This document shows, one piece after another, positions 15,685-24,178 of a stretch of DNA of 64,000 bases. Source of the DNA: Szabonella alba. GTDB taxonomy: Bacteria > Pseudomonadota > Alphaproteobacteria > Rhodobacterales > Rhodobacteraceae. The stretch lies in NCBI RefSeq assembly GCF_016765775.1, contig NZ_JAESVN010000007.1:1-64000 (forward strand), in the 5' to 3' direction. The translations under genes were made by a program, and so were the position numbers. The number at the start of each line of letters is the position of its first letter. Position 1 is the first letter of the stretch. The notes under the pieces are model-generated. The model had not been told where the DNA came from. It made no database searches and saw nothing but the letters and a program-made list of their open reading frames with translations.

Positions 15685-17225
15685 TCTGCGGCCACCGGGG
15701 TTTCTGCGGCACGCGGCTTGCGCAGGATGCCGATGACATTGATTGCAAAGACGATATGGCCCAGCGTCATCATGGTGCCGCCGACCGAACGCGCCTCAAG
15801 ATAGGGTTTGGTCAGGATCACGCTTTCGGCAAAGCTGCGGGTGGCATCCAGCATGGCCAGCCCCTGCAGAACCCCGCCGATGGAAAGCGAGAAGAAGTAG
15901 ATCGCGAAGCCTATGACCACGAGCCAGAAATGCAGCCGGATCAGCCCGGGGCGGGCAAAGTCACGCCCCACAAGGCGCGGCATGATGTGATAGGCCGCCC
16001 CGAACATGACGATCGAGACAAAGGCATAGGCCCCCAGATGCGCATGGCCCACGGTGTAATGGGTGAAATGGGTGATGGTATTGACCGAGCGCAATGCCTC
16101 GATCGAGCCCTGGAAGGAGGCCAGCGTATACATCACCGCGCCAAAGGCGATGAAGCGCAGGGGCAGTGACTCGCGCAAGGCCCAGGTGTTGCGCGCAACC
16201 GTGACATGCTGGTTCACCGCCACCGCGATCACCGGGATGAACATCATCACCGAATGCACGACCGAAAGCGTGACGACCCAGGTCGGCACCGGACCGCCGA
16301 TCAGATGGTGGATCCCGACCTGGCTGTAAAACAGCGCAAGCCCCCAGAACCCGATCAGCGAGAGCGAATAGGAATAGATCGGTTTGCCGATGATTTTCGG
16401 AATGAAGTAATAGGCCGTCCCCACGCCCAGAGGCGTCAGCCACAGGCCCAGGACGTTATGGGCGAACCACCAGTTCACCGTGGCTTCCTCGACCCCGTAA
16501 TGGATGCCGGGGATATTGGCGATGAAGAAGAGGCAGGGGAACCAGACCATCGCCGCAAGGAAATACCAGCCGGTGACATAGATATGGTCGACCTCGCGCG
16601 CCCGGGCGGTCTTGACCAGCGGCACCACGAAGAACACGCCTGCCAGCACCAGGAGCATGTCGAGCTGCCAGGGGAATTCCAGCCATTCCTCGCCATCGGT
16701 CCAGCCATGGGCGAAGGCCCCCGCGCCCAGCAGCAGCGCGACGTTCCACAGCCAGAAGCCGATCACCGGCAGCTTCGGCGCGCGCAGGGGCGTACGGAAG
16801 ATCCGCGGCAGGATCCAGAACATGCAGGCGATGCCGATCTGCGACAGCCAGCCATAGGCGACAAGGTTCAGATGCAGCGCCCGCATCCGGCCAAAGGTCA
16901 GCGGTGCCGCCTGGTTCAGCCAGTCGGGCCAATGCAGTTTCAGCGAGGCGATCACGCCGAAGGTCGAGCCGACGATCAGCCAGAAGATCGCCCCAAGGAT
17001 CAGAAGTTTCACCGGCCGGGCGGAAATCCTGTCGATCCCGGTCGTGTCGAAAAGATGTGTCCCGTCGGTATCCGGCCCGTCGGCACCTTGCTTGCCAAAC
17101 ACGGTCGCCGCATGAGCGCGGTCCATGGCGAATTGTTTCGTGGCGATGGCCCAGATCAGGAAGCCCAATGCCAATAGCGAAACTACAAAGCTCAGGGCCA
17201 GCAAAAGCCCCATTGTGATCGGCAT
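15681..17225 (-). CDS. CcoN-like subunit I of cbb3-type haem-copper oxidase
   Basis: 514 residues from the ATG at 17225, chosen because GGGAGG lies about ten bases upstream; a GTG at 17294 adds 23 polar residues without function. Multi-pass membrane protein (about 12 TM). Visible metal-site blocks are MRALHLNLVAYGW, AHNVLGLWLTPLGVGTAYYF, GIHHLIGGPVPTW (paired histidines of CuB) and THYTVGHAHLGAYAF (haem ligands). These place it in the C-type (cbb3) haem-copper oxidases, which reduce O2 to water with high affinity. Nitric oxide reductases share the fold, but the CcoO-type partner argues for an oxidase. First gene of a five-gene operon with two cytochromes and a CcoI-like ATPase; a strong CTTAAG-N5-CTTAAG box lies 105 bp upstream. 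Confidence 0.85.
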   Translation of the reverse strand: MPITMGLLLALSFVVSLLALGFLIWAIATKQFAMDRAHAATVFGKQGADGPDTDGTHLFDTTGIDRISARPVKLLILGAIFWLIVGSTFGVIASLKLHWPDWLNQAAPLTFGRMRALHLNLVAYGWLSQIGIACMFWILPRIFRTPLRAPKLPVIGFWLWNVALLLGAGAFAHGWTDGEEWLEFPWQLDMLLVLAGVFFVVPLVKTARAREVDHIYVTGWYFLAAMVWFPCLFFIANIPGIHYGVEEATVNWWFAHNVLGLWLTPLGVGTAYYFIPKIIGKPIYSYSLSLIGFWGLALFYSQVGIHHLIGGPVPTWVVTLSVVHSVMMFIPVIAVAVNQHVTVARNTWALRESLPLRFIAFGAVMYTLASFQGSIEALRSVNTITHFTHYTVGHAHLGAYAFVSIVMFGAAYHIMPRLVGRDFARPGLIRLHFWLVVIGFAIYFFSLSIGGVLQGLAMLDATRSFAESVILTKPYLEARSVGGTMMTLGHIVFAINVIGILRKPRAAETPVAAE

Positions 17226-17330
17226 TGCGGATCGCCCTCCCCGTGCGTCCCGGTGGGTCCGGGTCTCGGTCGGGAACGGCCGGTTCGGATCCACGCGAAT
17301 CTCGTGCGTAAATCCATGTCGGAGGTGCAG

Positions 17331-17347
17331 CTTAAGCCAAACTTAAG
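17331..17347. promoter_or_regulatory. Perfect CTTAAG-N5-CTTAAG box upstream of oxidase operon
   Basis: Two identical CTTAAG half sites (17331-17336, 17342-17347) with a 5-base spacer: the best copy of the recurrent motif. It lies 105 bp upstream of the chosen CcoN-like start, a position compatible with activation by a PmrA/QseB-type regulator. Confidence 0.65.
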
Positions 17348-17386
17348 TCATTCGGCAGTTCGCTCCGCGTGGATATGAAAAACCAT

Positions 17387-17818
17387 TCAGATTCGGGCTG
17401 TGGAATGAGTCAGAGTGATCGGTACCCCTGCGGATTTAAGAAGATTCCCGATGTTGCAAGACGCCTCGGCCTTCTCGATCAGCCGCCCGACCCTGTCATT
17501 TTCCACACCATCCGCAGAAAGCGAAAGTGTCAGGTGGTGGTCGATTGCGATGCCCGCACCACCGCTGCCCTGCGCCACGGTCTCGATGGAAATCGGCCCG
17601 TGTTCCACACCCGAAGCCTCAAGGATGGCAACGAGGTTCAGGATCAGACATTCCGCAGCCGAAGCAGCAAGAAGGCTCTTCGGGTCCAGCCCTTGGCCGG
17701 TCCCGCCATGCCCGGCAGGCATGGCAAGGTCACCGCCGATATGGCGGGAGGTGATCCGCCCCGCGCCGGTTTTTCCCCCGGTCCAGCTAAGACAGAGCTT
17801 ATTGTGGATGTCGGTCAT
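17387..17818 (-). CDS. OsmC/Ohr-family thiol peroxidase-like protein
   Basis: 143-residue cytoplasmic protein with the OsmC fold. The two family cysteines are seen in SAAECLILNLVAILE and AEASCNIGNLLKSAG. Such proteins reduce organic hydroperoxides or, in some subfamilies, handle sulfane sulfur. Last gene of the DsbD-TlpA-transpeptidase-DsbA operon, 40 bp after the DsbA stop. Another OsmC-family gene occurs in the sulfur island at 27.3 kb, but the two are divergent. Confidence 0.85.
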   Translation of the reverse strand: MTDIHNKLCLSWTGGKTGAGRITSRHIGGDLAMPAGHGGTGQGLDPKSLLAASAAECLILNLVAILEASGVEHGPISIETVAQGSGGAGIAIDHHLTLSLSADGVENDRVGRLIEKAEASCNIGNLLKSAGVPITLTHSTARI

Positions 17819-17858
17819 GGAAGTGCCCTCATGATTTGCCTTGTGTCCGCAGGTATCG

Positions 17859-18491
17859 TCAGTCGCGCTCTTTGGCGATCACATCGCGGATGACGTCGAT
17901 CTCATAGGCACCGGGCATCAGGGTCCAACCAACCAGATAGGCCGGTGTTCCCTGAAGGCCAATCGCGCGGGCCTGCGCGTCGTTGCGCGAGACAAGACCC
18001 ATCCAGCGCGCTTCCTCACGCGCAAAACTCGCGAGGGCGGCGGCCGGTTCGACGCCCGCCGCGCGGACAGCCTCGTCCATCACCTCCGGCGCGATCCGTC
18101 TGCCCTCGATCTGCATCAGCGTGTCATGCGCGGCCTCATACTGACCAAGACCCACAGCCCCGAGGCCCAGCCGCAGCCCGTGAACCGAAGCCTCGCCGAA
18201 GATCGGCCAGTCCTTCATCACGAGACGGATGCTGCCGTCCGTCCGCACCATGTCGAGCAGCGCCGGATGTCCCTTGCGACAGAATGGGCATTGATAATCA
18301 TAGAATTCGACCAGCGTGACATCGCCTTCGGGGTTGCCAAGCACCGGCTGATCGGGGTCGTGGGTCAGTTCGCGCCGGAACGCCTCCGCCTCTGCATCCT
18401 GGGCGCAGCCCGGCCCCGCGACCAACAACAGGCCGGTGCCCATGGCGGATCCGATCAGGTTTCTGCGGGTCAAGGGTGGACTCTGGGTCAT
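17859..18491 (-). CDS. DsbA-family periplasmic thioredoxin, Tat-type signal
   Basis: 210 residues. RRNLIGSAMG plus a hydrophobic run to about residue 30 makes a Tat-like signal. The redox motif is CPFC (68-71) in EFYDYQCPFC, followed by a helical insertion and a cis-Pro segment GTPAYLV (near 180). DsbA-like oxidoreductases form or isomerise disulfides; this subgroup (BdbD/DsbA-like with CPxC) may instead act with the DsbD reductase encoded upstream. Start overlaps the upstream transpeptidase gene by 4 bp. Confidence 0.88.
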   Translation of the reverse strand: MTQSPPLTRRNLIGSAMGTGLLLVAGPGCAQDAEAEAFRRELTHDPDQPVLGNPEGDVTLVEFYDYQCPFCRKGHPALLDMVRTDGSIRLVMKDWPIFGEASVHGLRLGLGAVGLGQYEAAHDTLMQIEGRRIAPEVMDEAVRAAGVEPAAALASFAREEARWMGLVSRNDAQARAIGLQGTPAYLVGWTLMPGAYEIDVIRDVIAKERD

Positions 18492-19240
18492 GGCTGTCCT
18501 CCTTCTGGGGGAATGGTTGCAGTAGGGGGAATGTTAGAGGGGATCGGCGCTCCGGGCAGCACGGTGCCCTTGCCGCTTTCGGCCTCGGTCAGAACGACCA
18601 CCCGCGCGCCGGACCGCATCAACCCCTCGAGTTCGATCACATCCTGATGAAACATGCGGATGCAGCCCGCCGAGGTCGCATTACCGATCGACCCCATGTC
18701 AGAAGTGCCATGGATTCGGTAAAAGGTGTCGCGGTTTCCCCTGTGCAGATAGAGTGCCCGGGCGCCGAGCGGATTGTTCAGCCCGCCCGCCATACCATCG
18801 CGCAGCGGGCCGTATTGATCGGGAAATTCGCGGATCATGTTGTCGGTCGGCCGCCAGGACGGCCAGTCACGGCTATAGGGGATATGCGCCGTTCCGGAGA
18901 ATGCGCGCCCCTCGTCGCCCACTGCCACGCCATAACGGATCGCGCGATTTTCGGGCAGAATATAATAGAGAAACCGCTGCCAGGGATCGACGATAACGGT
19001 GCCGGGCCTCTCATCCGTCCAGTAATCCACCTCGCGCCGGATGTTGCGCTCGCTGAGGTATTTCGCGGGCACCGACGGGACGTCGATCTCGCCATCGGTC
19101 AAGGCTGCGTAATGTGCCGCGATCCCGGGTTCCAGAACGGGTTCGGCGGGGGACAGTGGTTGATCGGGAACGGCGCATCCAGCCAGTGCAAAAACAAGGG
19201 CCAGACGGTGTGCCGCGTGACGGCGAAACTGTGTCATCAT
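18488..19240 (-). CDS. L,D-transpeptidase lipoprotein (YkuD family)
   Basis: 250 residues from the ATG at 19240 (an ATGATG pair; a longer frame to 19546 lies inside the upstream gene and is rejected). The lipobox is LAGC with Cys22, so it is probably a lipoprotein. The YkuD catalytic block is HGTSD (His177) and TSAGCIRM (Cys193). It would make L,D cross-links in peptidoglycan. It lies between a TlpA-type and a DsbA-type thioredoxin with 4-bp overlaps on both sides, so its catalytic cysteine is probably maintained by this operon's thiol system (inference). Confidence 0.88.
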   Translation of the reverse strand: MMTQFRRHAAHRLALVFALAGCAVPDQPLSPAEPVLEPGIAAHYAALTDGEIDVPSVPAKYLSERNIRREVDYWTDERPGTVIVDPWQRFLYYILPENRAIRYGVAVGDEGRAFSGTAHIPYSRDWPSWRPTDNMIREFPDQYGPLRDGMAGGLNNPLGARALYLHRGNRDTFYRIHGTSDMGSIGNATSAGCIRMFHQDVIELEGLMRSGARVVVLTEAESGKGTVLPGAPIPSNIPPTATIPPEGGQP

Positions 19241-20046
19241 CAGTCGTTTTCCTTCAGATCGCGGATCCCGGCCGTCAGATGCGCATGAGAGATCTCGCCC
19301 ATATGGGCGGCGCGCAGCTTTCCCTGCGCGTCGATGAACAGGGTTGCGGGCAGGCCCATGGCCGAAAAATGCCGCATCATCTGCGAGCCCGGATCCATGA
19401 CCGGCGCGATCACAATGCCCTCGCGCGAGAGATAGCGGCGGACGGCCTCTGCCCCCTCGCCCTGATTGACGAAATGCATGTCCACATCGGTCAGGCCCGC
19501 CGCCACGCCGGCCATCATCGGCATCTCGCGCCGACAGGGCGGGCACCAGCTTGCCCAGAGGTTGATCACCATGGGCCGCCCCTGCCAGTCGGCAGGCGTC
19601 ACCAGATCGCCGGACAGCGTGGCAAGCTGCATATCCCCAAGCGGCGCAACATCCATGCCCCGCGCCAGTTGCTGCGCCACATTCCAGCCGATGAACGCGA
19701 AAACCACCGACGTCAGCGCCGGCAGGATCAGATCGGTCCGGCGCCCCAGATACCAGACCGACACCGCCGCGAAACCTGCGGCGCCCCAGAGCGGGCTAAA
19801 CCCGCCCTGCCAGAAGGCAAGGATTGAAAGCGGATCGGCCCTGAAGCTTTCAAGATGCTGGAGAACGAACCCCAACCGTGCCGACAGCCCGGCCATCAAA
19901 GCCGCCGCACTGGCCCAGTTGGCAATGGCAGGCCCCCGCTTGCGGGCGATGATGCCGCTGGCCCCCAGCAGGATCAAGAGCGCCAGCAGAACCGGCGCGC
20001 GGTCGGCGGAGAGCACGAAAGGCCCGAGCGCAAACCCTCCCATCAC
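19240..20046 (-). CDS. Lgt-like membrane domain fused to TlpA-type thioredoxin
   Basis: 268 residues in two parts. Residues 1-128 form about four TM segments and resemble prolipoprotein diacylglyceryl transferase: LGPFVLSADRAP, then SARLGFVLQH, then ILAFWQGGFSPLWG where Lgt has WQGGMSFHGG. The catalytic Lgt histidine is absent here, so transferase activity is unlikely. Residues about 135-268 are a thioredoxin domain with WCPPC (Cys168, Cys171) of the TlpA/ResA type, facing the periplasm. It overlaps dsbD upstream and the transpeptidase downstream by 4 bp. It likely receives electrons from DsbD and reduces periplasmic cysteines, such as apo-cytochromes or transpeptidase cysteines. Confidence 0.85.
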   Translation of the reverse strand: MMGGFALGPFVLSADRAPVLLALLILLGASGIIARKRGPAIANWASAAALMAGLSARLGFVLQHLESFRADPLSILAFWQGGFSPLWGAAGFAAVSVWYLGRRTDLILPALTSVVFAFIGWNVAQQLARGMDVAPLGDMQLATLSGDLVTPADWQGRPMVINLWASWCPPCRREMPMMAGVAAGLTDVDMHFVNQGEGAEAVRRYLSREGIVIAPVMDPGSQMMRHFSAMGLPATLFIDAQGKLRAAHMGEISHAHLTAGIRDLKEND

Positions 20047-21884
20047 TTCACCGCCTTTGCCAGCGCCACGGAGCGGAGGATGTCGTCGGGCCCGACAGTG
20101 CCGATCCGGCGCGTGCCTGGGGGTTCACGCAGCGCCGTGTCCAGAAAGATCATCGTCGGCGGCCCGGCCGCGCCCAGATCACGCAGCAAGGCCTGCCCCG
20201 CCTCGTCAAGCTGCGTCACATCGGCCTTGAGAAGCCGCATCCCGCCAAGCGCGGCCTGAACCTGTTGGTCGGGCAGGACGCTGCGCTCGATCCCCTTGCA
20301 GGTCACACACCAGTCGGCGGTGACATAGATCATCGCGGGTTCAGCCGGGCCGTTCGACAATGCCGCAGCCAAATCGGCCGAGCTGGAAACCGGCGCAAAG
20401 GCAACAATGTCAGCCGCGCCCACCGGCCCGCGCGCCACCAGGGGCGCCAGCGGGCGGAGCGGATCCTGCCCGCCAAGGGCTGCGCCGATCGCCAGCAGGA
20501 CGGCAGCGATCAAGGCAGCAATGCCGCCGCTGCGCAGCAGGCGCATGAGCCCGCTCGCCCCCGCCTCCAGCCGGTCAAGCACGCCGAGAAATACCGCCAT
20601 CCCCACCAGCAGCACCGACCACAGCGCCAGAACCAGCGGCCCGGGCAGAATGCGCGCGGCCAGCCAGATCGCGAGGCCGAGGAAGACAAAACCGAAGACC
20701 CGCCGCACAGCTTCCATCCAGGCCCCCGCCCTCGGCAGGACACCCGAGCCAAACGTTCCAGCAACGATCAGCGGCGCCCCCTGCCCCAGACCCAGCATGA
20801 ACAGTGCCGCCGCGCCCAGCGCGACATCCCCGGTCTGCGCAATATAAAGGAAAGCCCCCGCCAAAGGCGCGGTCACGCAAGGCCCGACGATCAGTGCCGA
20901 GGTGAAACCAAGCGCCGCCGCCCCGGCGATCGAGCCTCTCCGGCCCGCGCCGTGCAATCGCGCGGTCAACCCCGCAGGTAACGTCAGGTCGAAGAGCCCG
21001 AAGCTGGACAGCGCCAACAGACCGAACAACAGGGCTACCGAGCCGACCGCCCAGGCCGATTGCAACGCCATTTGCAGGTTCTGCCCTGACCAACCCGCCA
21101 CCGCCCCAAGCCCCGCGAAGGCCGTTGCCATGGCCAGCACATAGACCCCGGACAGCAGTGCCCCACGCGCGGGCGTCAGCCGTTCACCCTGACGGGCCAG
21201 CATCCCCGCAACGATCGGCACCGTCGGAAAGACGCAAGGTGTCAGCGCCAGCGCGAGTCCGAAACCAAGGAATGCCAGCAGAACCAGTCCTGTGCCACCG
21301 CGCTTGGCAAGGCCCGCCAGCATGCCCTCACCCTTTGCCAGTTCCATCTGCGGTGCGGGGGTCGGCGCCTGTTCCGCAATCTCGCCCGAGCCTGTTGCCC
21401 GCGCGGGATCTTCTATTGCGGAACCGCCCGGCGCTGTCCCCGCCGCTAGTTCCGGCAGGCTCAGGCTGCTGGTGACCGGCGCATAGCAGATCCCATCCTC
21501 CTGACAGCCCTGCCAGGTGATACGCACCTCGCCACCCGCACTGGGCAACAGGATTGAGGCATTGCCGTAATAGACCTCCACCCGGCCAAAGCCCGGATCG
21601 TCCTTGATCCGGCCCGCAGATGTCTCGACCGCAAGGGCCGCGCCATCGGCGGTATGGGCGGCGATCTGATCGCGGTAAAGGTAGTAGCCCTCGGCAATAC
21701 GCCAGCCGATGCTTGCCCGGCCATCACTGACCGACAGCACTTCGATGATGAAGGCATCCTCAGGGTCGAGGGGCCGGCTTCCGCCGCCCCCGAAGGTGAA
21801 GGTCTGCGCATGTGCCGGGAACCAGAACACGAGAAGCGCCAGAAGCAGCGCAGCGCAAGAAGGAAGGGAAGGATTGTGTTTCAT
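20043..21884 (-). CDS. dsbD: Thiol:disulfide interchange protein DsbD
   Basis: 613-residue inner-membrane electron conduit. A signal peptide ends near residue 26 (FPAHAQ). The N-terminal alpha domain (about 30-150) has the ITWQGCQEDGICYAP cysteine pair. A central eight-TM beta domain contains TPCVFPTVP and GPCVTAPL. The C-terminal gamma thioredoxin domain carries DWCVTCK. It moves electrons from cytoplasmic thioredoxin to periplasmic thiol proteins. First gene of an operon with a TlpA fusion, transpeptidase, DsbA and OsmC genes. A CTTAAC-N5-CTTAAG box ends only 23 bp before the ATG, close enough that it may repress, or the transcript leader may be very short. Confidence 0.92.
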   Translation of the reverse strand: MKHNPSLPSCAALLLALLVFWFPAHAQTFTFGGGGSRPLDPEDAFIIEVLSVSDGRASIGWRIAEGYYLYRDQIAAHTADGAALAVETSAGRIKDDPGFGRVEVYYGNASILLPSAGGEVRITWQGCQEDGICYAPVTSSLSLPELAAGTAPGGSAIEDPARATGSGEIAEQAPTPAPQMELAKGEGMLAGLAKRGGTGLVLLAFLGFGLALALTPCVFPTVPIVAGMLARQGERLTPARGALLSGVYVLAMATAFAGLGAVAGWSGQNLQMALQSAWAVGSVALLFGLLALSSFGLFDLTLPAGLTARLHGAGRRGSIAGAAALGFTSALIVGPCVTAPLAGAFLYIAQTGDVALGAAALFMLGLGQGAPLIVAGTFGSGVLPRAGAWMEAVRRVFGFVFLGLAIWLAARILPGPLVLALWSVLLVGMAVFLGVLDRLEAGASGLMRLLRSGGIAALIAAVLLAIGAALGGQDPLRPLAPLVARGPVGAADIVAFAPVSSSADLAAALSNGPAEPAMIYVTADWCVTCKGIERSVLPDQQVQAALGGMRLLKADVTQLDEAGQALLRDLGAAGPPTMIFLDTALREPPGTRRIGTVGPDDILRSVALAKAVK

Positions 21885-21907
21885 GGGCGCTGACTTGGAA
21901 AAGTTGG

Positions 21908-21924
21908 CTTAACCAGGCCTTAAG
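21908..21924. promoter_or_regulatory. CTTAAC-N5-CTTAAG box upstream of dsbD operon
   Basis: Half sites CTTAAC (21908-21913) and CTTAAG (21919-21924) with five bases between. Only 23 bp separate it from the dsbD ATG, nearer than the other copies. Confidence 0.6.
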
Positions 21925-21993
21925 CGATGTCCCCCATGACCGGACACGAATGCGAGAGCATCGCGCATTTGCGGTGCATGTGTTGGGTCCGGT

Positions 21994-22626
21994 TCAGGCC
22001 AGATCCTTGCGCGCCTGTGCTACCAGTTGCTTCAGTTCAGAGCCGGATTTCTTGCCGAACAATGCATCGTTGCCGGCGATGAAGGTGGGCGTTCCCATCA
22101 GCCCCATATGGTCACCAAGGGCCATGGATTGCGCAATATGGCCCTCGACATCGGCAGACCGCATGTCGCGTCGCAGCTTTGCCAGATCAAGCCCGACCTC
22201 CTGCGCGACCCGCATCGCCGAAGCCTCTTCGGCCCGCCCTCGGATTGCCATCAACCCGCTGTGGAACTGCCAGTATTTCCCCTGTTTCACGGATGCCAGC
22301 GAGGCACGGGCGCAAAACTCGGAACTTTCGCCGAAAACAGGCCATTCCCGCAGCACCACACGCAGGTGCGGATCGTCCCCGATCAGCTTGCGGATCACCG
22401 GAACGCTGGTCCGGCAATGCGGGCAATTGTAATCGAAAAACTCGGTCAGGGTGACATCGCCCTTCGAATTACCCAGCACGGGCGAGAAGGGCTGCCGCTC
22501 TATCGCGTCGCGCAACTCGGGTGGCATGGGATTATCTTGTGCCCGTGCCATGGGCACGCCGACGGACAGGGTAAGGCCCGAGACCAGTCCGAGCGTGGTA
22601 AATTCGCGTCGTTGCAGCTTGCGCAT
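21994..22626 (-). CDS. DsbA-family periplasmic thioredoxin
   Basis: 210 residues, paralogue of the DsbA at 17.9-18.5 kb with the same length and motif position. Signal peptide RREFTTLGLVSG to AQ30 is Tat-like. Active site CPHC (68-71) in EFFDYNCPHC is the classical DsbA dipeptide, more oxidising than the CPFC of the paralogue. A cis-Pro GTPTFIAG segment is near residue 180. It is monocistronic, with a CTTAA-type box 53 bp upstream. The two DsbA proteins may have opposite tasks, one oxidising and one coupled to DsbD (inference). Confidence 0.9.
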   Translation of the reverse strand: MRKLQRREFTTLGLVSGLTLSVGVPMARAQDNPMPPELRDAIERQPFSPVLGNSKGDVTLTEFFDYNCPHCRTSVPVIRKLIGDDPHLRVVLREWPVFGESSEFCARASLASVKQGKYWQFHSGLMAIRGRAEEASAMRVAQEVGLDLAKLRRDMRSADVEGHIAQSMALGDHMGLMGTPTFIAGNDALFGKKSGSELKQLVAQARKDLA

Positions 22627-22679
22627 GGTCTGATCTCCGGGCTCGTGAAAGGGTTTGATCCAGCCTCTGGCCCCTACCC

Positions 22680-22696
22680 CTTAACCGGGCCTTAAG
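22680..22696. promoter_or_regulatory. CTTAAC-N5-CTTAAG box upstream of second dsbA-type gene
   Basis: Half sites CTTAAC (22680-22685) and CTTAAG (22691-22696), spacer CGGGC, the same spacer as in the 10600 copy. It is 53 bp upstream of the DsbA ATG at 22626. Confidence 0.6.
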
Positions 22697-22705
22697 CGCC
22701 CCCGG

Positions 22706-24103
22706 TCAGAGCGCGCCCAGCAGTTTCCACCACAGGAAATCTATGGGCAGCAGCACAAGGAAGGTGATCAGCGCCAGCGGCAGGGTGATCCGCAGCAAAT
22801 GGCCCAGCTTTTCGCCCGACATCTGCATGGCAACCACCAGCGGCCCGACCTGATAGGGAAAGATCACCGTTGAAAACCCGATCACCTGCGTCATCAGCAC
22901 GGTGTTCAGGCTGAACCCGGTCTGCGCGGCCAGATCTCCGGCCATCGGCGTCAGCACGGCCGGAACACCCGGCACTGTGGTGAACAGCCCCGTCACCGCC
23001 GACATCAGCGACAGCGAGGCGAAGTTTGTCGCATCCGCTCCCGGCTCCAGCGGTAGCGCCGCGATCAACGCCTGCCCAAGCATCGCCCCCAGCCCGGAAG
23101 CATTGACCAGTGCCCCGAGCGCCAGCGCCCCGGCGACAAAGAGCAGCATCCCGAAATCGACCGAGGCCTTGAAGGCCGGCGGCGTGACCACGCCGAAGCC
23201 CGGCAACAGCAGCAGCACAGCCGCCACCAGCCCGATCCAGGCCGAGTTCACGCCATGCAGACTGTCGGTCATCCACAGCGCCAGCGTCGCCAGCAGGATC
23301 ACCGTCACCCGGATCCGCGCGGCGGGGCTGACCGGCTTGTCGCCTTTGGCGGCCTCGGGCGCAGGCAGGGCTGCGCCGGGCGTATCCGGGAACATCCACA
23401 AGACCAGAACCACGACCGCCAAGCCCTTCAGCACCCCCAGCACCGGAAAATGCAGCAGCAGATAGTCCATATAGCCGAAATGCGCGCCATGGATGGTCTC
23501 GGCCGCGCCCGACAATACCATGTTCGGGATGTTCGACGGCAGGATGGTGAAGCCGGGCATATTGGTGCCGATCGCCAGCACCGATGCGATGCCGATCCGG
23601 CCCTTCGATCCCGGCCCGAACCCCATCTGATCGGCCAGCGCCATGCCGACCGGCACCATCACCACCGCGCGCCCAATCGAGGACGGCATCAGAAAGCTCA
23701 GCAGAACCGATACCGCCATCAGCCCCGCAATCAATCGCGGATAGCTGCCGGTCAGCAGCGGCGCAAGGCCTCGTGCCAACATCGCGCCCAGCCCCGATAT
23801 CGAGATCGCCGCCCCGATGACAAAACCCGAAACGATCAGCCAGACGGCGGTTGAGGAGAACCCGGCAAAGGCCAGATCGGGCGGGGCCAGACCAACGACC
23901 AGCAGCACCGCGAAGAAGATCAGACTGGCCAGATAGCCAGGCACAAGGCTCGTGGCCCAAAGCACCAGCGTGATCAGCACGATGCCGAGGATCCGCGCCT
24001 GATCCGGCATCAGCATTGGCGGCGGCAGGATCGCCATCACCAGTGCCAGCAGGGCAACGAGTGCAACGAGGGCTGTAAGAATATGTTTGGCGGAAAACGT
24101 CAT
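22706..24103 (-). CDS. DASS/SLC13-type anion transporter
   Basis: 465-residue inner-membrane transporter with about 11-12 hydrophobic segments arranged as two repeats. SNT-type motifs typical of divalent anion:sodium symporters are partly visible: FLMPSSIGRAVVMVPV in the first half, TNMPGFTILPSNIPN mid-protein and TTVPGVPAVLTPMA in the second. Substrates in the family are dicarboxylates, sulfate or thiosulfate; none can be fixed from sequence. It is divergent from an AraC regulator with 75 bp between starts, so that regulator may control it. Confidence 0.8.
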   Translation of the reverse strand: MTFSAKHILTALVALVALLALVMAILPPPMLMPDQARILGIVLITLVLWATSLVPGYLASLIFFAVLLVVGLAPPDLAFAGFSSTAVWLIVSGFVIGAAISISGLGAMLARGLAPLLTGSYPRLIAGLMAVSVLLSFLMPSSIGRAVVMVPVGMALADQMGFGPGSKGRIGIASVLAIGTNMPGFTILPSNIPNMVLSGAAETIHGAHFGYMDYLLLHFPVLGVLKGLAVVVLVLWMFPDTPGAALPAPEAAKGDKPVSPAARIRVTVILLATLALWMTDSLHGVNSAWIGLVAAVLLLLPGFGVVTPPAFKASVDFGMLLFVAGALALGALVNASGLGAMLGQALIAALPLEPGADATNFASLSLMSAVTGLFTTVPGVPAVLTPMAGDLAAQTGFSLNTVLMTQVIGFSTVIFPYQVGPLVVAMQMSGEKLGHLLRITLPLALITFLVLLPIDFLWWKLLGAL

Positions 24104-24178
24104 CTGATCAAACCGAAGAGGCTGGTTGGTATCAGCTCTGATCTAGCCTTGACCGCACCCTTGTGCCAGACTGCGATC

